From Echinimonas agarilytica (GTDB lineage Bacteria; Pseudomonadota; Gammaproteobacteria; Enterobacterales; Neiellaceae), in the NCBI RefSeq assembly GCF_023703465.1, contig NZ_JAMQGP010000006.1, forward strand, positions 265,165 to 329,164: a DNA stretch of 64,000 bases, read 5' to 3'. This document shows, piece by piece, positions 16,892 to 26,906 of the stretch. Position 1 is the stretch's first letter; each line of letters begins with the position of its first letter. The notes beneath the pieces were generated by a model, which saw only the letters and a list, made by a program, of their open reading frames with translations, was not told where the DNA came from and searched no databases. The position numbers and the translations under genes were made by a program.

Positions 16892-17695
16892 CTAGGCGGC
16901 TTTACGTCCGGCGATCACTAAATCAGCCGGCAAATGATTGATTAATTTATGGGTGTTACTCCAATGGAGTAGCTCAATTTGGCCTGATTCATGCTCGACT
17001 GCAGCGGTGCAGCTTTCTACCCAATCACCGTCATTTAAATAAAGAATTCCGTTTTCGTAGCGCATATTCGGGCTATGAATATGGCCGCAAACAATGCCAT
17101 CTACACCGCGTTTTTTGGCTTCGTGCATGGCTGCATCCTCAAAGCGACGAATGGCCGCTTCTGCTTTTCTAACTTTTTTCTTGAGGTAACTAGCCGCGGA
17201 CCAGTATGAAAATCCAAACCACGAGCGGCATCGATTGACCCATCGGTTAATAAAGAGCAGTAGGTCATACCCCATGTCGCCGAACCACGTATTTATCTTG
17301 CTGTACTTAACGGCGCCATCAAACTCATCACCATGCAGCATGAGCAATTTTCCGTATGAAATACTGTTGTATTCATATTCACGATGCAGCTCGATGCCTT
17401 GGAACATGCTTCCGTCATAATTTCTCATCGGCTCGTCGTGATTGCCGGGCACATAAATCACATTGCAACCGTCGGCAGCTTTGGCTAGCAGCGCATCGAG
17501 TACTTGTTGATGAGATTTGGGCCAAAAGACTTGTCGCTTCATCGACCAAAGGTCAACTATATCTCCCACTAAGAACAAGTATTCACATTGAGTCTTGGCG
17601 AGAAAATCTAACAAAAACTCTGACTTACAGTCCTTGTAGCCAAGGTGAATGTCTGAAAGCCATACAGCTTTGTATTTCGATTGTTCGGATTGCAT
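16892..17695 (-). CDS. Metallophosphoesterase, UDP-2,3-diacylglucosamine diphosphatase (LpxH)-like
   Basis: Calcineurin-like phosphoesterase of 267 residues with a full di-metal motif set: DIHLG (Asp15, His17), GDIVD (Asp45), GNHDE (Asn85, His86), LHGDEFD and CGHIH. The sequence matches the LpxH-like branch often annotated UDP-2,3-diacylglucosamine diphosphatase. LpxH cleaves UDP-diacylglucosamine to lipid X in lipid A synthesis. The protein is somewhat longer than E. coli LpxH (240), with a basic insertion near 150-185, so a paralogue with another phosphoester substrate is possible. It is followed on the same strand by the OlsF-like gene and is divergent from the LpxR-like gene. Confidence 0.78.
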   Translation of the reverse strand: MQSEQSKYKAVWLSDIHLGYKDCKSEFLLDFLAKTQCEYLFLVGDIVDLWSMKRQVFWPKSHQQVLDALLAKAADGCNVIYVPGNHDEPMRNYDGSMFQGIELHREYEYNSISYGKLLMLHGDEFDGAVKYSKINTWFGDMGYDLLLFINRWVNRCRSWFGFSYWSAASYLKKKVRKAEAAIRRFEDAAMHEAKKRGVDGIVCGHIHSPNMRYENGILYLNDGDWVESCTAAVEHESGQIELLHWSNTHKLINHLPADLVIAGRKAA

Positions 17696-17911
17696 GATTT
17701 TTAATCCCCCCAGCTGGATTGCCTGCCAAGCTAGGCCTTGAATTTGACACCTCGGTTACAGTGATTTGATGATTTGGTGACATCGTTCTGAATCAGTCTT
17801 GAGGCTCTTAAAATGCTGATCTGAACCCAGCCTGAATGATGTTTTTGTTTAGCTTGTTGGTTAAATAGACAACTGGCCTAATGACGGGAGTGAGTCGGAG
17901 GGCCTCAATAT

Positions 17912-18952
17912 ATGCGCACCCAATCGAAAAAAATTCTGTCATCAGCCATTGTCGCTTCGGCGCTTTTGTCGGCTAAAACTGTGGCCGAAGATCGCCTGTT
18001 TCGCTTTGAGTTTGCGAATGATGCAATGACGTTTTCAGACAACATGTACACCAATGGCATTTCTCTGCAGTGGCATAGTCAGGCGTTCGAGAACTGGCAA
18101 CAAGCACAAGAGCAGAATTGGTTCGCCGGTTTGGGCGGTGCTATTGCCCAATACGGTTGGGCGCTTGAGTCTTGGGCCCCAAGTGCTCATCATCGGCATG
18201 CCGTGAGTCTCTCCCAATATATTCAGACTCCGGAAGATCTAGATGCACGAGATTTGATTATTGATGATGTGCCGTACGCGGGGGCGTTAATCATCAGCAA
18301 CTCTTGGTATAGCTATGATCAGTCTGACTTTAGTGGATGGCAGTTAGATGTTGGCCTTGTGGGCCCAAATTCTTTTGCAGAACACGTTCAAAAAGGCGTG
18401 CACAACCTGATTGGATCTGACACTCCGAGAGGCTGGGAGCACCAATTAAAGTCTGAGCCCATTGTGAATATGACCTATCAACGCAAACACAAGTTTTGGC
18501 GGTCACCTGCCAGTCATGAGTTTGAGTCTGATGTTGCGTGGAATGTGACCGCAGCATTGGGCAATTTTTACACTGGGGCAGGGGCTGGTTTAGAGTGGCG
18601 TTGGGGTAGGCCGAATCAAACCGGATTCCAAGATGGGCAGAATTTGGTGGGCCGCAGTGTGTTTAAGGAGACCGAAGGCAACATTGCGAAGGGGAGTTGG
18701 CACATTAGCGGGCAACTTCAGCTGAACTATGTGGCACAAGATATTTTTTTGGACGGTAATACTTGGAAAGACAGCCATAGTGTCGACAAAGAGCCTGTGT
18801 ATGCCAGTATGGGGCTAGGTGCGCACTACCATTGGCAGAATTGGGCTGTTCATATGCGCTATTGGATGACGAGCAATATTGTAAGGTCAGATCTTGCACA
18901 CACTGATAACAACATGAACTACGGCAGCCTTTTGTTTGAATACCGTTACTAG
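17912..18952 (+). CDS. Outer-membrane lipid A deacylase, LpxR family
   Basis: A 346-residue predicted outer-membrane beta-barrel with a signal peptide ending around TVAED. LpxR removes the 3'-acyloxyacyl chain of lipid A at the cell surface in a Ca2+-dependent way. The hallmark N-terminal stretch is FANDAMTFSDNMYTNGISL, containing the Asn-Asp pair, and DDVPYAGAL follows. The catalytic His and downstream Glu are in GVHNLIG and GWEHQLKSEP. The last residues (LFEYRY) end in an aromatic, typical of barrel assembly signals. GGAGG lies about ten bases before the ATG. No obvious terminator follows. Confidence 0.82.
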   Translation: MRTQSKKILSSAIVASALLSAKTVAEDRLFRFEFANDAMTFSDNMYTNGISLQWHSQAFENWQQAQEQNWFAGLGGAIAQYGWALESWAPSAHHRHAVSLSQYIQTPEDLDARDLIIDDVPYAGALIISNSWYSYDQSDFSGWQLDVGLVGPNSFAEHVQKGVHNLIGSDTPRGWEHQLKSEPIVNMTYQRKHKFWRSPASHEFESDVAWNVTAALGNFYTGAGAGLEWRWGRPNQTGFQDGQNLVGRSVFKETEGNIAKGSWHISGQLQLNYVAQDIFLDGNTWKDSHSVDKEPVYASMGLGAHYHWQNWAVHMRYWMTSNIVRSDLAHTDNNMNYGSLLFEYRY

Positions 18953-19466
18953 TAAAAGCCGATACTCATAGTGATTTTTGAATCTCTTGCGTTCACTACG
19001 GCCTCGCGTCATGCATTCTACTGGCGCTCCTACAAAGCTTTTTAATCGTCATTCCTCTTTCACATTCATGCGTGGGCCTTGCCACTTTTAGCCAGAACTA
19101 GAGCGATTTAACTGCTATTTCTGCTCGTTTGTTGTCCGAATTTAGAGGGTTGAGGCATGTGATGAGACTCTAGGAATGATTCAACAGCCGCAGAAGGCTG
19201 TGAAACAGATTGCAAATGCAATGGTTTTACCATGAAAATTTTCAGAGCTTGTGCTTGTATGAAGTTGTGTCGGTTACACACCCTCATTTGTTTCAAAGGG
19301 AAAAGCAGGTGCTAGTAGTCTGATTTTTAAATGCTGACTTGTTAAATGGATAACTCATTCATTGGTTGTCATTCAGCGCGACTTAAATCAAGAGCAATTA
19401 CCTTGAGGTATCGGTGCCAAGACAGCGAGGCGTTTTGGCGACTCGTGTGTATTTAATAACAAAAGC
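18953..19466. other. Non-coding spacer (514 bases)
   Basis: No credible gene, RNA or strong hairpin seen. A 62-codon minus-strand frame at 19108-19296 has no family resemblance. The 3' end should carry the promoter of the downstream AraC-type gene. Confidence 0.5.
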
Positions 19467-20846
19467 ATGATGCTTTTATTTCTCAAAATTATTACTCATA
19501 ACATTCAATATATGCTGGATATACCCGAAGAAATAACGCAATACGTGATATTGCCATTGATGGCTGCTCAACTATTTTTAGTGGTGTCGTTGTATTTTAC
19601 GTTTGTAGGGCGGCACGTCCTCAATCAGGTGGGGTTCTTTAACTGCTTTGTTGCCACTTATGTGCTCTACATGGTAGGCCAAGCTGCTCAGATGTATTCA
19701 GACACAGCATTGTCTTACAGTATCTTATTCTTTCGTGTCACCTTGTTTCTCACTATTTGCCTGCCTTCGCTTTGCATGTTCTTGTTTAGCCAATGCGGTG
19801 TGAAGTTATCGCGAGCATGGTTAGTTTTTCCGTATGTCTTTGGCTTTCTACTGTCGCTTGTGTATGTTATCTGCGCTGACGCGAGGCATGAGCAGCTTAT
19901 GTTTGATGCCAGCTATGTTCAGCTTTTACCTTTTACTATGATCAGAGCCAATCATATTGATGCCGAAATGACAGGGCTTGTGGTGTTGTCGCTGTTACCG
20001 ACTAGCTTTTTGTTATACCGAGAGCTTACCGGAGAGAGAAGATCGATCTGCTTGGCGTTTTTAATTGGCGCAGTCATGATTACTTCTTTGTATATCACGG
20101 GGCTATATCATCAAGTCTATTGGCTGTATTACTTCGGTGCAATTTTTACTGCTCTGTATTGGAGCCGGGCCGTTTATAGAGACGTTAAGAGCACGAAGAG
20201 CCAAGCGCAGTATTTGAAAGAGCAGTTGCAGTTGAGTCTTAAGCGCGATGAAACAACATCGAATATCACACTAAACAATCTCTTGCAGCAAATAGAACGC
20301 GATAGCTCTGTCGATTTAAAACGATACAAGTTGAAGGTGCGTGAAATACTCGATGTGCTCACGGATACAACCATCGAGGCAGGAGGAGATGCAGACGCAC
20401 TCATTGATCGTAACTTGAATAAAGTAAAGTCGATTATCGATAGTGATGATGTTAATGCTATTCGAGACATCGCAAAAAAAGAGACAATCGAACTTACGAA
20501 TATGATTTCGGATCTGCCAGCTAAGCGTAGCGAACGTATTATCTTCCAAACGAAATTATTTATAGAAAATAATTACCATGAAGATATAGAAGTGGCTTCA
20601 CTAGCTGAAGCAGCTGGCGTGAGTCAATCATATTTAATGCGATGTTTCAAAGAGTATACTGGGCAAACAATCAAGCAATACCTCAATCAATATCGTATTG
20701 AAAAAGCGAAAGAAAGACTTGCAGATTTGACGGTTTCGGATACGGCATTTTCTGTAGGGTTCAATGATTCTAACTATTTTGGTGCCGTGTTTAAAAAATT
20801 AACCGGGATTGGCCCACAACAATATAAGAAAGAGACTTACGGCTAG
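19467..20846 (+). CDS. Membrane-anchored AraC-family transcriptional regulator
   Basis: A 459-residue protein with an N-terminal half of about seven hydrophobic helices (residues 27-240) and a cytosolic linker of about 110 residues. The C-terminal AraC/XylS domain (about 355-459) has both HTH units: EVASLAEAAGVSQSYLMRCFKE, and the second with DTAFSVGFNDSNYFGAVFKKLTG, ending in GPQQYKK. It is presumably a one-component membrane sensor that binds DNA directly. No ligand is evident. Start uncertain: ATG 19467 or 19512. It is transcribed toward the giant lipoprotein gene, which could be its target. A hairpin terminator follows. Confidence 0.8.
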   Translation: MMLLFLKIITHNIQYMLDIPEEITQYVILPLMAAQLFLVVSLYFTFVGRHVLNQVGFFNCFVATYVLYMVGQAAQMYSDTALSYSILFFRVTLFLTICLPSLCMFLFSQCGVKLSRAWLVFPYVFGFLLSLVYVICADARHEQLMFDASYVQLLPFTMIRANHIDAEMTGLVVLSLLPTSFLLYRELTGERRSICLAFLIGAVMITSLYITGLYHQVYWLYYFGAIFTALYWSRAVYRDVKSTKSQAQYLKEQLQLSLKRDETTSNITLNNLLQQIERDSSVDLKRYKLKVREILDVLTDTTIEAGGDADALIDRNLNKVKSIIDSDDVNAIRDIAKKETIELTNMISDLPAKRSERIIFQTKLFIENNYHEDIEVASLAEAAGVSQSYLMRCFKEYTGQTIKQYLNQYRIEKAKERLADLTVSDTAFSVGFNDSNYFGAVFKKLTGIGPQQYKKETYG

Positions 20847-20856
20847 GTTCCCTCGG

Positions 20857-20890
20857 TTGAGCCACTGAATGGTGGCTCAATTGTTTGTTC
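20857..20890 (+). terminator. Probable terminator after the AraC-type gene
   Basis: TTGAGCCAC and GTGGCTCAA form a perfect 9-bp stem with a six-base loop (20857-20880), followed by a T-rich but interrupted stretch. Confidence 0.65.
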
Positions 20891-21453
20891 ATTTTTATCT
20901 GGATTGTGTTCATTTTAGTCCCTATCTCCTTCCTCTGAATCTCCTTGATATTGATGAATGTTTACAAAATGAGAATCTAAATCAGTCTTATTGTTTGGTT
21001 ATGTGGTTGATAATTGTCGATTTTTTTGTGTGTTCATTTCTGTGCTTGTTTGTTGTTCAGCTTTGTTAAGGACGTGTTAATGTGAGGTTGTTACTTTTGC
21101 GGTGTCTTAGGCTTCGCACTGCTCTAGTTTGATTTTCCTATGCTCGAATGTGTTACCAAACCGATTCGGTACACGGAATTTATGCTTCTAGAAAATGCAT
21201 GCTTACGTCGAATAATAACGTTTATGATCGAAAGCAAAATTGAACAGGGTATGCTGTACGAAAAACTATTTTTAAATAGTATATTTAAATATGTTTGATG
21301 TGTAATTAAATTTAACTGTCACCTATTTATGATTAAAGCGCATTGAATATTTTGAAAGTATTCGAACCTTATTTTTGAGCTTTTTTTACGTTATTTATAA
21401 GACATAAAAACAATAAACTTTATCTTTAGTATACAGATACAGGAAAAGCTCCA
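20891..21453. other. AT-rich non-coding spacer before the repeat lipoprotein
   Basis: About 560 bases, strongly AT-rich toward 21453. A short open frame (20869-21069) is T-rich low-complexity sequence and unconvincing. A dyad lies at 21265-21280. The region likely holds the promoter and control sites of the large lipoprotein gene; AGGAAA lies eight bases before its ATG. Confidence 0.5.
21265..21280. repeat. AT-rich dyad
   Basis: ACTATTT-TT-AAATAGT is a perfect 7-bp inverted repeat about 175 bases upstream of the lipoprotein start. Possible protein-binding site; in AT-rich DNA it may be chance. Confidence 0.35.
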
Positions 21454-24400
21454 ATGTTTTCGAATATAAAATATAGAAGCGTAGCATTAAGCATTCTGAT
21501 CATGCTTCTAACCGCGTGTGATGACAATGATAAATCTCCTCCAATGAATGACGACCAGACACAAGAACCTGGCGATAATACTCCGCCAGACTCAGACAAT
21601 GATTCCGATTCCGACGGTGATTCCGATTCCGACGGTGATTCCGATTCCGACGGTGATTCAGATTCCGATGGGGATTCAGATTCCGATGGTGATTCCGATT
21701 CCGACGGTGATTCAGATTCCGACGGTGATTCAGATTCCGATGGAGATTCCGATTCCGACGGTGATTCAGACTCCGATGGTGATTCAGGCTCCGATGGAGA
21801 TTCAGACTCCGATGGAGATTCAGATTCAGGTCAACCTAGCCTCATCGATACAATGGTCGAGATCACGCCATTATCTGCTTATGAAACGACTTACACCGTT
21901 GAAGGCGTCACTGTAAAAACCGTCACAGCAAACGTTAATATTGAATCGAGCTATGCCAATTTAAGTTTGATGTCAGATGGTGAAATTCTGATCGATAGCC
22001 TTAATATTCCTAGTTCAGGAGAGCACACGATCAGCGCCACCGTTGATTTTGGTTCGACCGGCGAAAAAAACCTTAAAATTATGGCTCGAGCGGCTGATGT
22101 TGAAGTAAATCGTTTGACCGTAAGCGAAGCTGAGATGCCCAGCTTGCCTGTCTTTACAGATATTTCTGAGTCATTGGGTTTAGTTGATGATCCAAGTTTG
22201 AAATATGGCGGGCCATCGATTGCTGATATGGACAATGACGGTGACTACGATCTGATTTTAAATAACCACAATGATTCACCCAGCAAACTCTATTGGAATA
22301 ATGGTGATGGGAGCTTAACCAAAAGCGATCCAGACCTTTCTTTATGGAGGCTCATGGATCTGCACGGTTCGGCGGCAGGTGACTATGACAATGATGGAGA
22401 TTTAGATTTGCTCATTACGTTAGGCGGTGGTAATGGAACAAATCCGACCCCTCCTGTGTTTTTTCGGAATGATGATGGCGTTTTAGTGCGTAGCGATGTT
22501 GTTGTTGGTATCACCGAAGGGGCTCGCGGTCGTTCTCCTCGCTGGATGGATCTGGATATGGATGGAGATTTGGATCTGGCGTTATTCAATGCCGAGGGCA
22601 TCAATGGAGAAACTGGCGCTCAGCATATTTTTTATCGGAACAATGGTGACGGTACATTTGAAGTTGCAGACATACCGGGTATTGGATATACCTCGGGCGA
22701 TCGCATTGTACTCACCGATTTCAATAAAGATGGCATTGACGATGTATTGATTATCGCACCCATGCAGCTATGGCAAGGCAATGGAGACTTTACTTTTACT
22801 AACGTGACGTCATCTTGGTTGCCTGAATCTACTCGCAATTTATGGGGAGGAATGGCAGCAACCAGTGTCGATTTAGACAACGATGGCGACCTTGATATCT
22901 ATGTGGCTGGCGGTAAAGGCTATTACTCGGTTGCAGATAAATCGCTTGATTTCAATGCTGAAACCCAGCGTTTGGATATCAGTGATAAAGGAGATGCAGC
23001 CGGCAGCACAGCATTTACGTTTGAAGCCGATGGCGCAATTGATTTGGTGAATTATGACACCAGTCTTATCACTACTTCTTACAATGGTTCATTCCAAGTT
23101 TATCTCGGCTCAGCAAAAGCTGCGATAAACCCAGCAGATCGCGATGCGGTGCACAACATCACGCAAGCGGATGCCGATGGTTGGCCTGCCGTACGAGATG
23201 AAAATGGCATCTATATTGGACATACTGGCGACGGAAATTGGCAGTTAGAAATCGTACGTGATCAGAAGCTAAGCTGGAGTATTAAGTTTGGCTTTGAAGG
23301 TATTCGCGACGTCCACACGGAATGGCAGCCAAATAACCGAAATGTTCAAGATGTGTTACTGATTAACCAAGGCGACCAATATACCTTGGCGCAAGACAGC
23401 TGGAATATTCCAAAAGGTGGTAACCACTGGGGCGTGAGTCACGGTGATTTCAACAATGATTCACACAATGATTTACTCGTTTACCGTTACACCTATTTAA
23501 AACAGCGTGTTGCAGATTATCTGTTGCTGAACACAGGTAACGATAGCTTTGAAATTGTGACCTCAACCGAAGCAACAGATCTTAGCTCTGGTGGGCATGC
23601 AGATTCCGGTCAAGCCTTTGACTTTGACCTCGATGGTGACGTCGATATATTAACCGGTGATGATGAGTACGGGGTATGGCATTTATTCCAAAATGACTAT
23701 GCTGGTATGAACAACCACACACTCGTTCAAGTGGGCTACAGCCCGATTGAAAACGTAGATCCAATCTCGGCTCAAGTGACAATTACCACTGCAAGCAACA
23801 CTTACTATAAGCGTGTTGCCTCTTCGGGGGAGTCACACTCGCAAAGCTTGTTGAATACTCTACATTTTGGTTTAGGGGATGAGTCAGAAATTGTTTCAGT
23901 GGAAATTCGCTGGCGCAATGGAGAGACCGTTTACTTGCGTGATGAAGCTGCAAACCAATTGTTGAAAAGTTCTGATGGTGAGTTTCCTGCTCCTGAGTCA
24001 ATTATGCTATCGCCAGCAAATGCTGAAGTTCGCGTGGGTATCGAATTACCATTAATGGTCGATTTTGTGCCGGTGAACGCAGACCCTCAAGTTACTTGGA
24101 GTTCTGACAACGAAGCATTAGCCACGGTCGATCAAAACGGTGTTGTCACCGGTGTGAGCGAAGGAACGGGTGTCACGATTACTGCAACATCAGATGCCAA
24201 TGATGAAGTTGGAACGGCAATGATCGATGTGATTGAGTTTTTCGAAGTTCCAGTGGAAGGCGTTACTTTAGCTCCTGAATCTACACTCTTATTGAAAGGC
24301 GCAACAACAAATTTAGTTGCCACGATTTCACCAGACGAAGCTGACAATCGCGATTTAAATTGGGCGTCAAATGATGTCAATGTTGCTACAGTTGAGAATG

Positions 24401-25413
24401 GTGTCGTCACAGGGGTTGATGACGGTGAAGCGATCATTACGGTGACAACGCTCGACGGCGATTTTACGGACACCAGTACGATTACTGTAGAAACCTATGC
24501 GCCTCCGTCAGTTGAGTTTGATGACGAAGAATATTACACCACAACGGAGTTTGCGACGTCTGGTAACTTAGATGTGATGGTGAATTATCACGCAGGTACA
24601 GGCGATACCATCATTGAAGGTGTAGATGATGGAGCGAAGTTTTGGCTCCGAGAAATGACATCCGATTGGTCTGCAGCAGTGAACGATTACGTTGTATCTG
24701 ATGCTCGCATTGTGGGCATGTCAACGGGGACCGCTTCTGCAAGCATTGCGCTTGAAAACGTAACTCCAACAGCCGATTTGCCAACGGGTAACTTCTACTT
24801 CCTCTGGGTTCGTATGAGCAACGATGAAGGTGAAACGATTGATAAAGGCGTCTACCCGATTACCATTGTTGCAGGCGACCCAGATGACGGCTCTGCTGCA
24901 GTACTGTGTAATGCGAGCAATTTGGTAAGTTGTGGAAACAATGATGGCGAAGGGGCAACTGTGGGTGAGTGGTATTCTTACCAAGACGGCAGCTATGATA
25001 CCGACTTGTCTCATAGATTGTCGGTTTCAAATGAGCAAACCAATGGTGGTTCGGGTAGCATTAAATATGCGTATGATGAATCTGGAACATCTCACTTTTT
25101 GTATCAGGATGTTGTGTTTGAAGTGACATCTGAGGGCAGTTATCAGTTTAGTGCCGATGTATTCGGCGATAACTTATCCTCAGGCACAGACTATGTTATT
25201 GAGTTGTCATTTCGTCCTGAGGGCTCTCCGGATGATGCTGAAACGTATAAGTTATGGCATCGCAAGGGTGCAGGTTCTTGGCATAACTTGAGTGTCACTA
25301 GCCAGTTACCTGAAGGCCGTTATTTCGTAGCCTTTAAAGTGTTCAGTCCTGGTTTTGCTACTGATTTAACGTTGGATTACTATATCGACAATATGGTGGT
25401 CACTCAGCAATAG
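21454..25413 (+). CDS. Giant surface lipoprotein with Asp-Ser-Gly repeats, FG-GAP/VCBS, ASPIC/UnbV and Big2 domains
   Basis: A 1319-residue predicted lipoprotein. Signal peptide ends at lipobox LLTAC (Cys about 22). Residues 50-126 are a tandem DSDSDG hexapeptide tract, highly acidic, probably a Ca2+-binding stalk. From about 235 to 745 come FG-GAP/VCBS-like propeller repeats with Ca2+ loops such as [20 protein letters not shown] and [10 protein letters not shown]. An ASPIC/UnbV domain follows (about 755-845) containing FGLGDES and WRNGE. Two Big2 Ig-like domains (about 850-1020) and two further beta modules complete it; the last resembles a carbohydrate-binding jelly roll. Likely an extracellular adhesin or glycan-binding protein; no enzyme motif seen. 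It stands alone with its own terminator. Confidence 0.82.
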   Translation: MFSNIKYRSVALSILIMLLTACDDNDKSPPMNDDQTQEPGDNTPPDSDNDSDSDGDSDSDGDSDSDGDSDSDGDSDSDGDSDSDGDSDSDGDSDSDGDSDSDGDSDSDGDSGSDGDSDSDGDSDSGQPSLIDTMVEITPLSAYETTYTVEGVTVKTVTANVNIESSYANLSLMSDGEILIDSLNIPSSGEHTISATVDFGSTGEKNLKIMARAADVEVNRLTVSEAEMPSLPVFTDISESLGLVDDPSLKYGGPSIADMDNDGDYDLILNNHNDSPSKLYWNNGDGSLTKSDPDLSLWRLMDLHGSAAGDYDNDGDLDLLITLGGGNGTNPTPPVFFRNDDGVLVRSDVVVGITEGARGRSPRWMDLDMDGDLDLALFNAEGINGETGAQHIFYRNNGDGTFEVADIPGIGYTSGDRIVLTDFNKDGIDDVLIIAPMQLWQGNGDFTFTNVTSSWLPESTRNLWGGMAATSVDLDNDGDLDIYVAGGKGYYSVADKSLDFNAETQRLDISDKGDAAGSTAFTFEADGAIDLVNYDTSLITTSYNGSFQVYLGSAKAAINPADRDAVHNITQADADGWPAVRDENGIYIGHTGDGNWQLEIVRDQKLSWSIKFGFEGIRDVHTEWQPNNRNVQDVLLINQGDQYTLAQDSWNIPKGGNHWGVSHGDFNNDSHNDLLVYRYTYLKQRVADYLLLNTGNDSFEIVTSTEATDLSSGGHADSGQAFDFDLDGDVDILTGDDEYGVWHLFQNDYAGMNNHTLVQVGYSPIENVDPISAQVTITTASNTYYKRVASSGESHSQSLLNTLHFGLGDESEIVSVEIRWRNGETVYLRDEAANQLLKSSDGEFPAPESIMLSPANAEVRVGIELPLMVDFVPVNADPQVTWSSDNEALATVDQNGVVTGVSEGTGVTITATSDANDEVGTAMIDVIEFFEVPVEGVTLAPESTLLLKGATTNLVATISPDEADNRDLNWASNDVNVATVENGVVTGVDDGEAIITVTTLDGDFTDTSTITVETYAPPSVEFDDEEYYTTTEFATSGNLDVMVNYHAGTGDTIIEGVDDGAKFWLREMTSDWSAAVNDYVVSDARIVGMSTGTASASIALENVTPTADLPTGNFYFLWVRMSNDEGETIDKGVYPITIVAGDPDDGSAAVLCNASNLVSCGNNDGEGATVGEWYSYQDGSYDTDLSHRLSVSNEQTNGGSGSIKYAYDESGTSHFLYQDVVFEVTSEGSYQFSADVFGDNLSSGTDYVIELSFRPEGSPDDAETYKLWHRKGAGSWHNLSVTSQLPEGRYFVAFKVFSPGFATDLTLDYYIDNMVVTQQ
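21601..21831 (+). repeat. 18-base tandem repeat encoding DSDSDG
   Basis: Twelve complete 18-base units (consensus GATTCCGATTCCGACGGT) plus a partial thirteenth, all in frame. Units differ mostly by silent changes (TCC/TCA, GAC/GAT, GGT/GGA/GGG). One unit changes Asp to Gly (DSGSDG). Three of the first units are identical, suggesting recent copying by slippage or recombination. Confidence 0.95.
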
Positions 25414-25441
25414 TGTTAAGCCTTTGTGATGACATTGAAAG

Positions 25442-25464
25442 CCACCGCTTGCGGTGGTTTTTTT
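25442..25464 (+). terminator. Terminator after the giant lipoprotein gene
   Basis: CCACCGC and GCGGTGG pair around TT (a tighter 5-6 bp stem with loop CTTG is also possible) and are followed by seven Ts. Confidence 0.85.
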
Positions 25465-25643
25465 ATGCCGATTGAGCTGTCATGATCATCTGAAGTTCAT
25501 CAATAATCGGCTTAACCTGAGAGGGAATTGGTGCTTACTGAGTAATGTAAAAGTGATGCATTTGAACGAGCTAAAGCTGGCTTTAAAAGTTGCAGACTTA
25601 GTCAAGGTTTTATTTTGGCTTCTATTTTCTATTCTTTAGACAT

Positions 25644-25673
25644 AAAAAAACGGAGCCAATGCTCCGCTTTTTT
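25644..25673. terminator. Terminator for the EEP-family gene (bidirectional form)
   Basis: CGGAGC and GCTCCG around CAAT, flanked by an A-run on the left and a T-run on the right. It lies just beyond the 3' end of the minus-strand gene at 25689. Between the two terminators (25465-25643) I see no gene. Confidence 0.85.
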
Positions 25674-25688
25674 CACACAAATATGATT

Positions 25689-26906
25689 TTATTTTAGGGC
25701 TACTTTGACCCATACAAGACGATGATCAGATGAGGTCTTACGCTCCTGCACCGCAAAGTGCATCTTATCACCTTCAGCGGGCCAAAATACGCCACTGCTC
25801 ATTACCTCAAGGCCTTTCACAGAAGGTAATACATAGTCCACACGTAAGCGAAATCCTGATGTGTGAGTTGCTGCGTTGGGATTGTCGGACGTGTGCTGAG
25901 CTCCACCCTTGCTGATAGGAGTGGGCTCAGCATTCACCGCTGGGTGCAATAGAAGCTGGTCTATTGCGCCCTGACGGGTATCGCCTTCATTGGGAGATGC
26001 ATTCAAATCCCCCATAATCACAAATGCTGCTTGCTCAGGTAACCCGCCAGTATTGCCCGCATCGTCGACTAAGTAATCATTGCTTGTTGCGCTGATATAG
26101 TCGGCCCACAGGCGTATCTCATCATAGTTTCGTGCGCCATTTCTATCTTCTGGCCCATCAAAGACCGGAGGCGTAGGGTGGGCGGCCAACACATGCAAGG
26201 TTTTACCATTCACGGAGACAGGAACATCCCAATGAGACTTGGAGGATAAACGCATACCTTGCCATGTCTCATCGGTATGAAATGCTGTGCCATCGGGGTT
26301 CATCACGCGATTTGCATTGGGCATTTGATGCCATTTGAAGAGTCGAAATGAGCGAATCTTCGCCTCATCAAGTGGATATTTAGACAATAAAACCATCCCA
26401 TATTGACCGGGATAGTTGCCGTAGCCCCATGCATCGTCACCGGTGCCACTGGCGATGCCGTCACCATTCAAATCGTAAGGGCTTGGTACTCCGGTATTCA
26501 CCTCGGCTACATAATAAAAAGGGTAATCAATGGCTTGTTGCCCATGCTGGCCTCGATTGAGGTAATTAGCAATGAAGGCTTCAACTCCTTCTTTGGGGTC
26601 CGTAATGTAATCAAACTCGTTGAGCAACAGTATATCTGGACGTACATGTTGAATAATCGCAGCCACGTTTTTGATTTGAGAGTGGGTGCCCGTTGCCAGC
26701 TGTTTCTTGAGAGCATTTGGATCGCGTGGGTCGTTTCTGGCTTTATAGTTATCTGCTTCCATACTCACATTAAAAGTTGCAATGGTGAGTTCGGTGACTG
26801 TCGGTGCGGGCTCTTTCGAAGCACAGCTCATTAAAAAAACTCCTGCGGTGAACAAGGCTATGCATGTTCGAAGTACGTTTTTTGATTGTATGTGATGAAA
26901 CATCAT
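25689..26906 (-). CDS. Endonuclease/exonuclease/phosphatase-family lipoprotein
   Basis: A 405-residue secreted protein with signal peptide and lipobox FLMSC (Cys about 28), so probably envelope-anchored. The EEP fold is marked by TIATFNVSM near the start, LLNEFDY (metal-binding Glu), the central HVLAAHPTPP strand, GDLNASPNEGD with the catalytic Asp-Asn pair, and the terminal SDHRLVWVKV with Asp-His. Related proteins are secreted nucleases or phosphodiesterases that help acquire phosphate; the actual substrate is not determinable here. It is divergent from the Oar-like TonB receptor across 290 bases, which suggests a joint role in nutrient uptake. Confidence 0.8.
   Translation of the reverse strand: MMFHHIQSKNVLRTCIALFTAGVFLMSCASKEPAPTVTELTIATFNVSMEADNYKARNDPRDPNALKKQLATGTHSQIKNVAAIIQHVRPDILLLNEFDYITDPKEGVEAFIANYLNRGQHGQQAIDYPFYYVAEVNTGVPSPYDLNGDGIASGTGDDAWGYGNYPGQYGMVLLSKYPLDEAKIRSFRLFKWHQMPNANRVMNPDGTAFHTDETWQGMRLSSKSHWDVPVSVNGKTLHVLAAHPTPPVFDGPEDRNGARNYDEIRLWADYISATSNDYLVDDAGNTGGLPEQAAFVIMGDLNASPNEGDTRQGAIDQLLLHPAVNAEPTPISKGGAQHTSDNPNAATHTSGFRLRVDYVLPSVKGLEVMSSGVFWPAEGDKMHFAVQERKTSSDHRLVWVKVALK

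Noticed and set aside
19108..19296. 62-codon minus-strand frame between the LpxR-like and AraC genes
   Set aside because: No ribosome site, no membrane or domain features, and unlikely composition.
20869..21069. 66-codon hydrophobic frame after the AraC gene
   Set aside because: Starts inside a terminator stem and is T-rich low-complexity sequence; no start signal.
21601..21831. CRISPR-like array
   Set aside because: Units are contiguous, in frame and without unique spacers; this is a coding repeat.
21548..21916. 122-codon frame with IPIPTV repeats
   Set aside because: It is the +1 frame shadow of the DSDSDG tandem repeat; periodic DNA keeps it open.
25454..25639. 61-codon plus-strand frame between two terminators
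   Set aside because: Begins in the T-run of a terminator and has no recognisable features.
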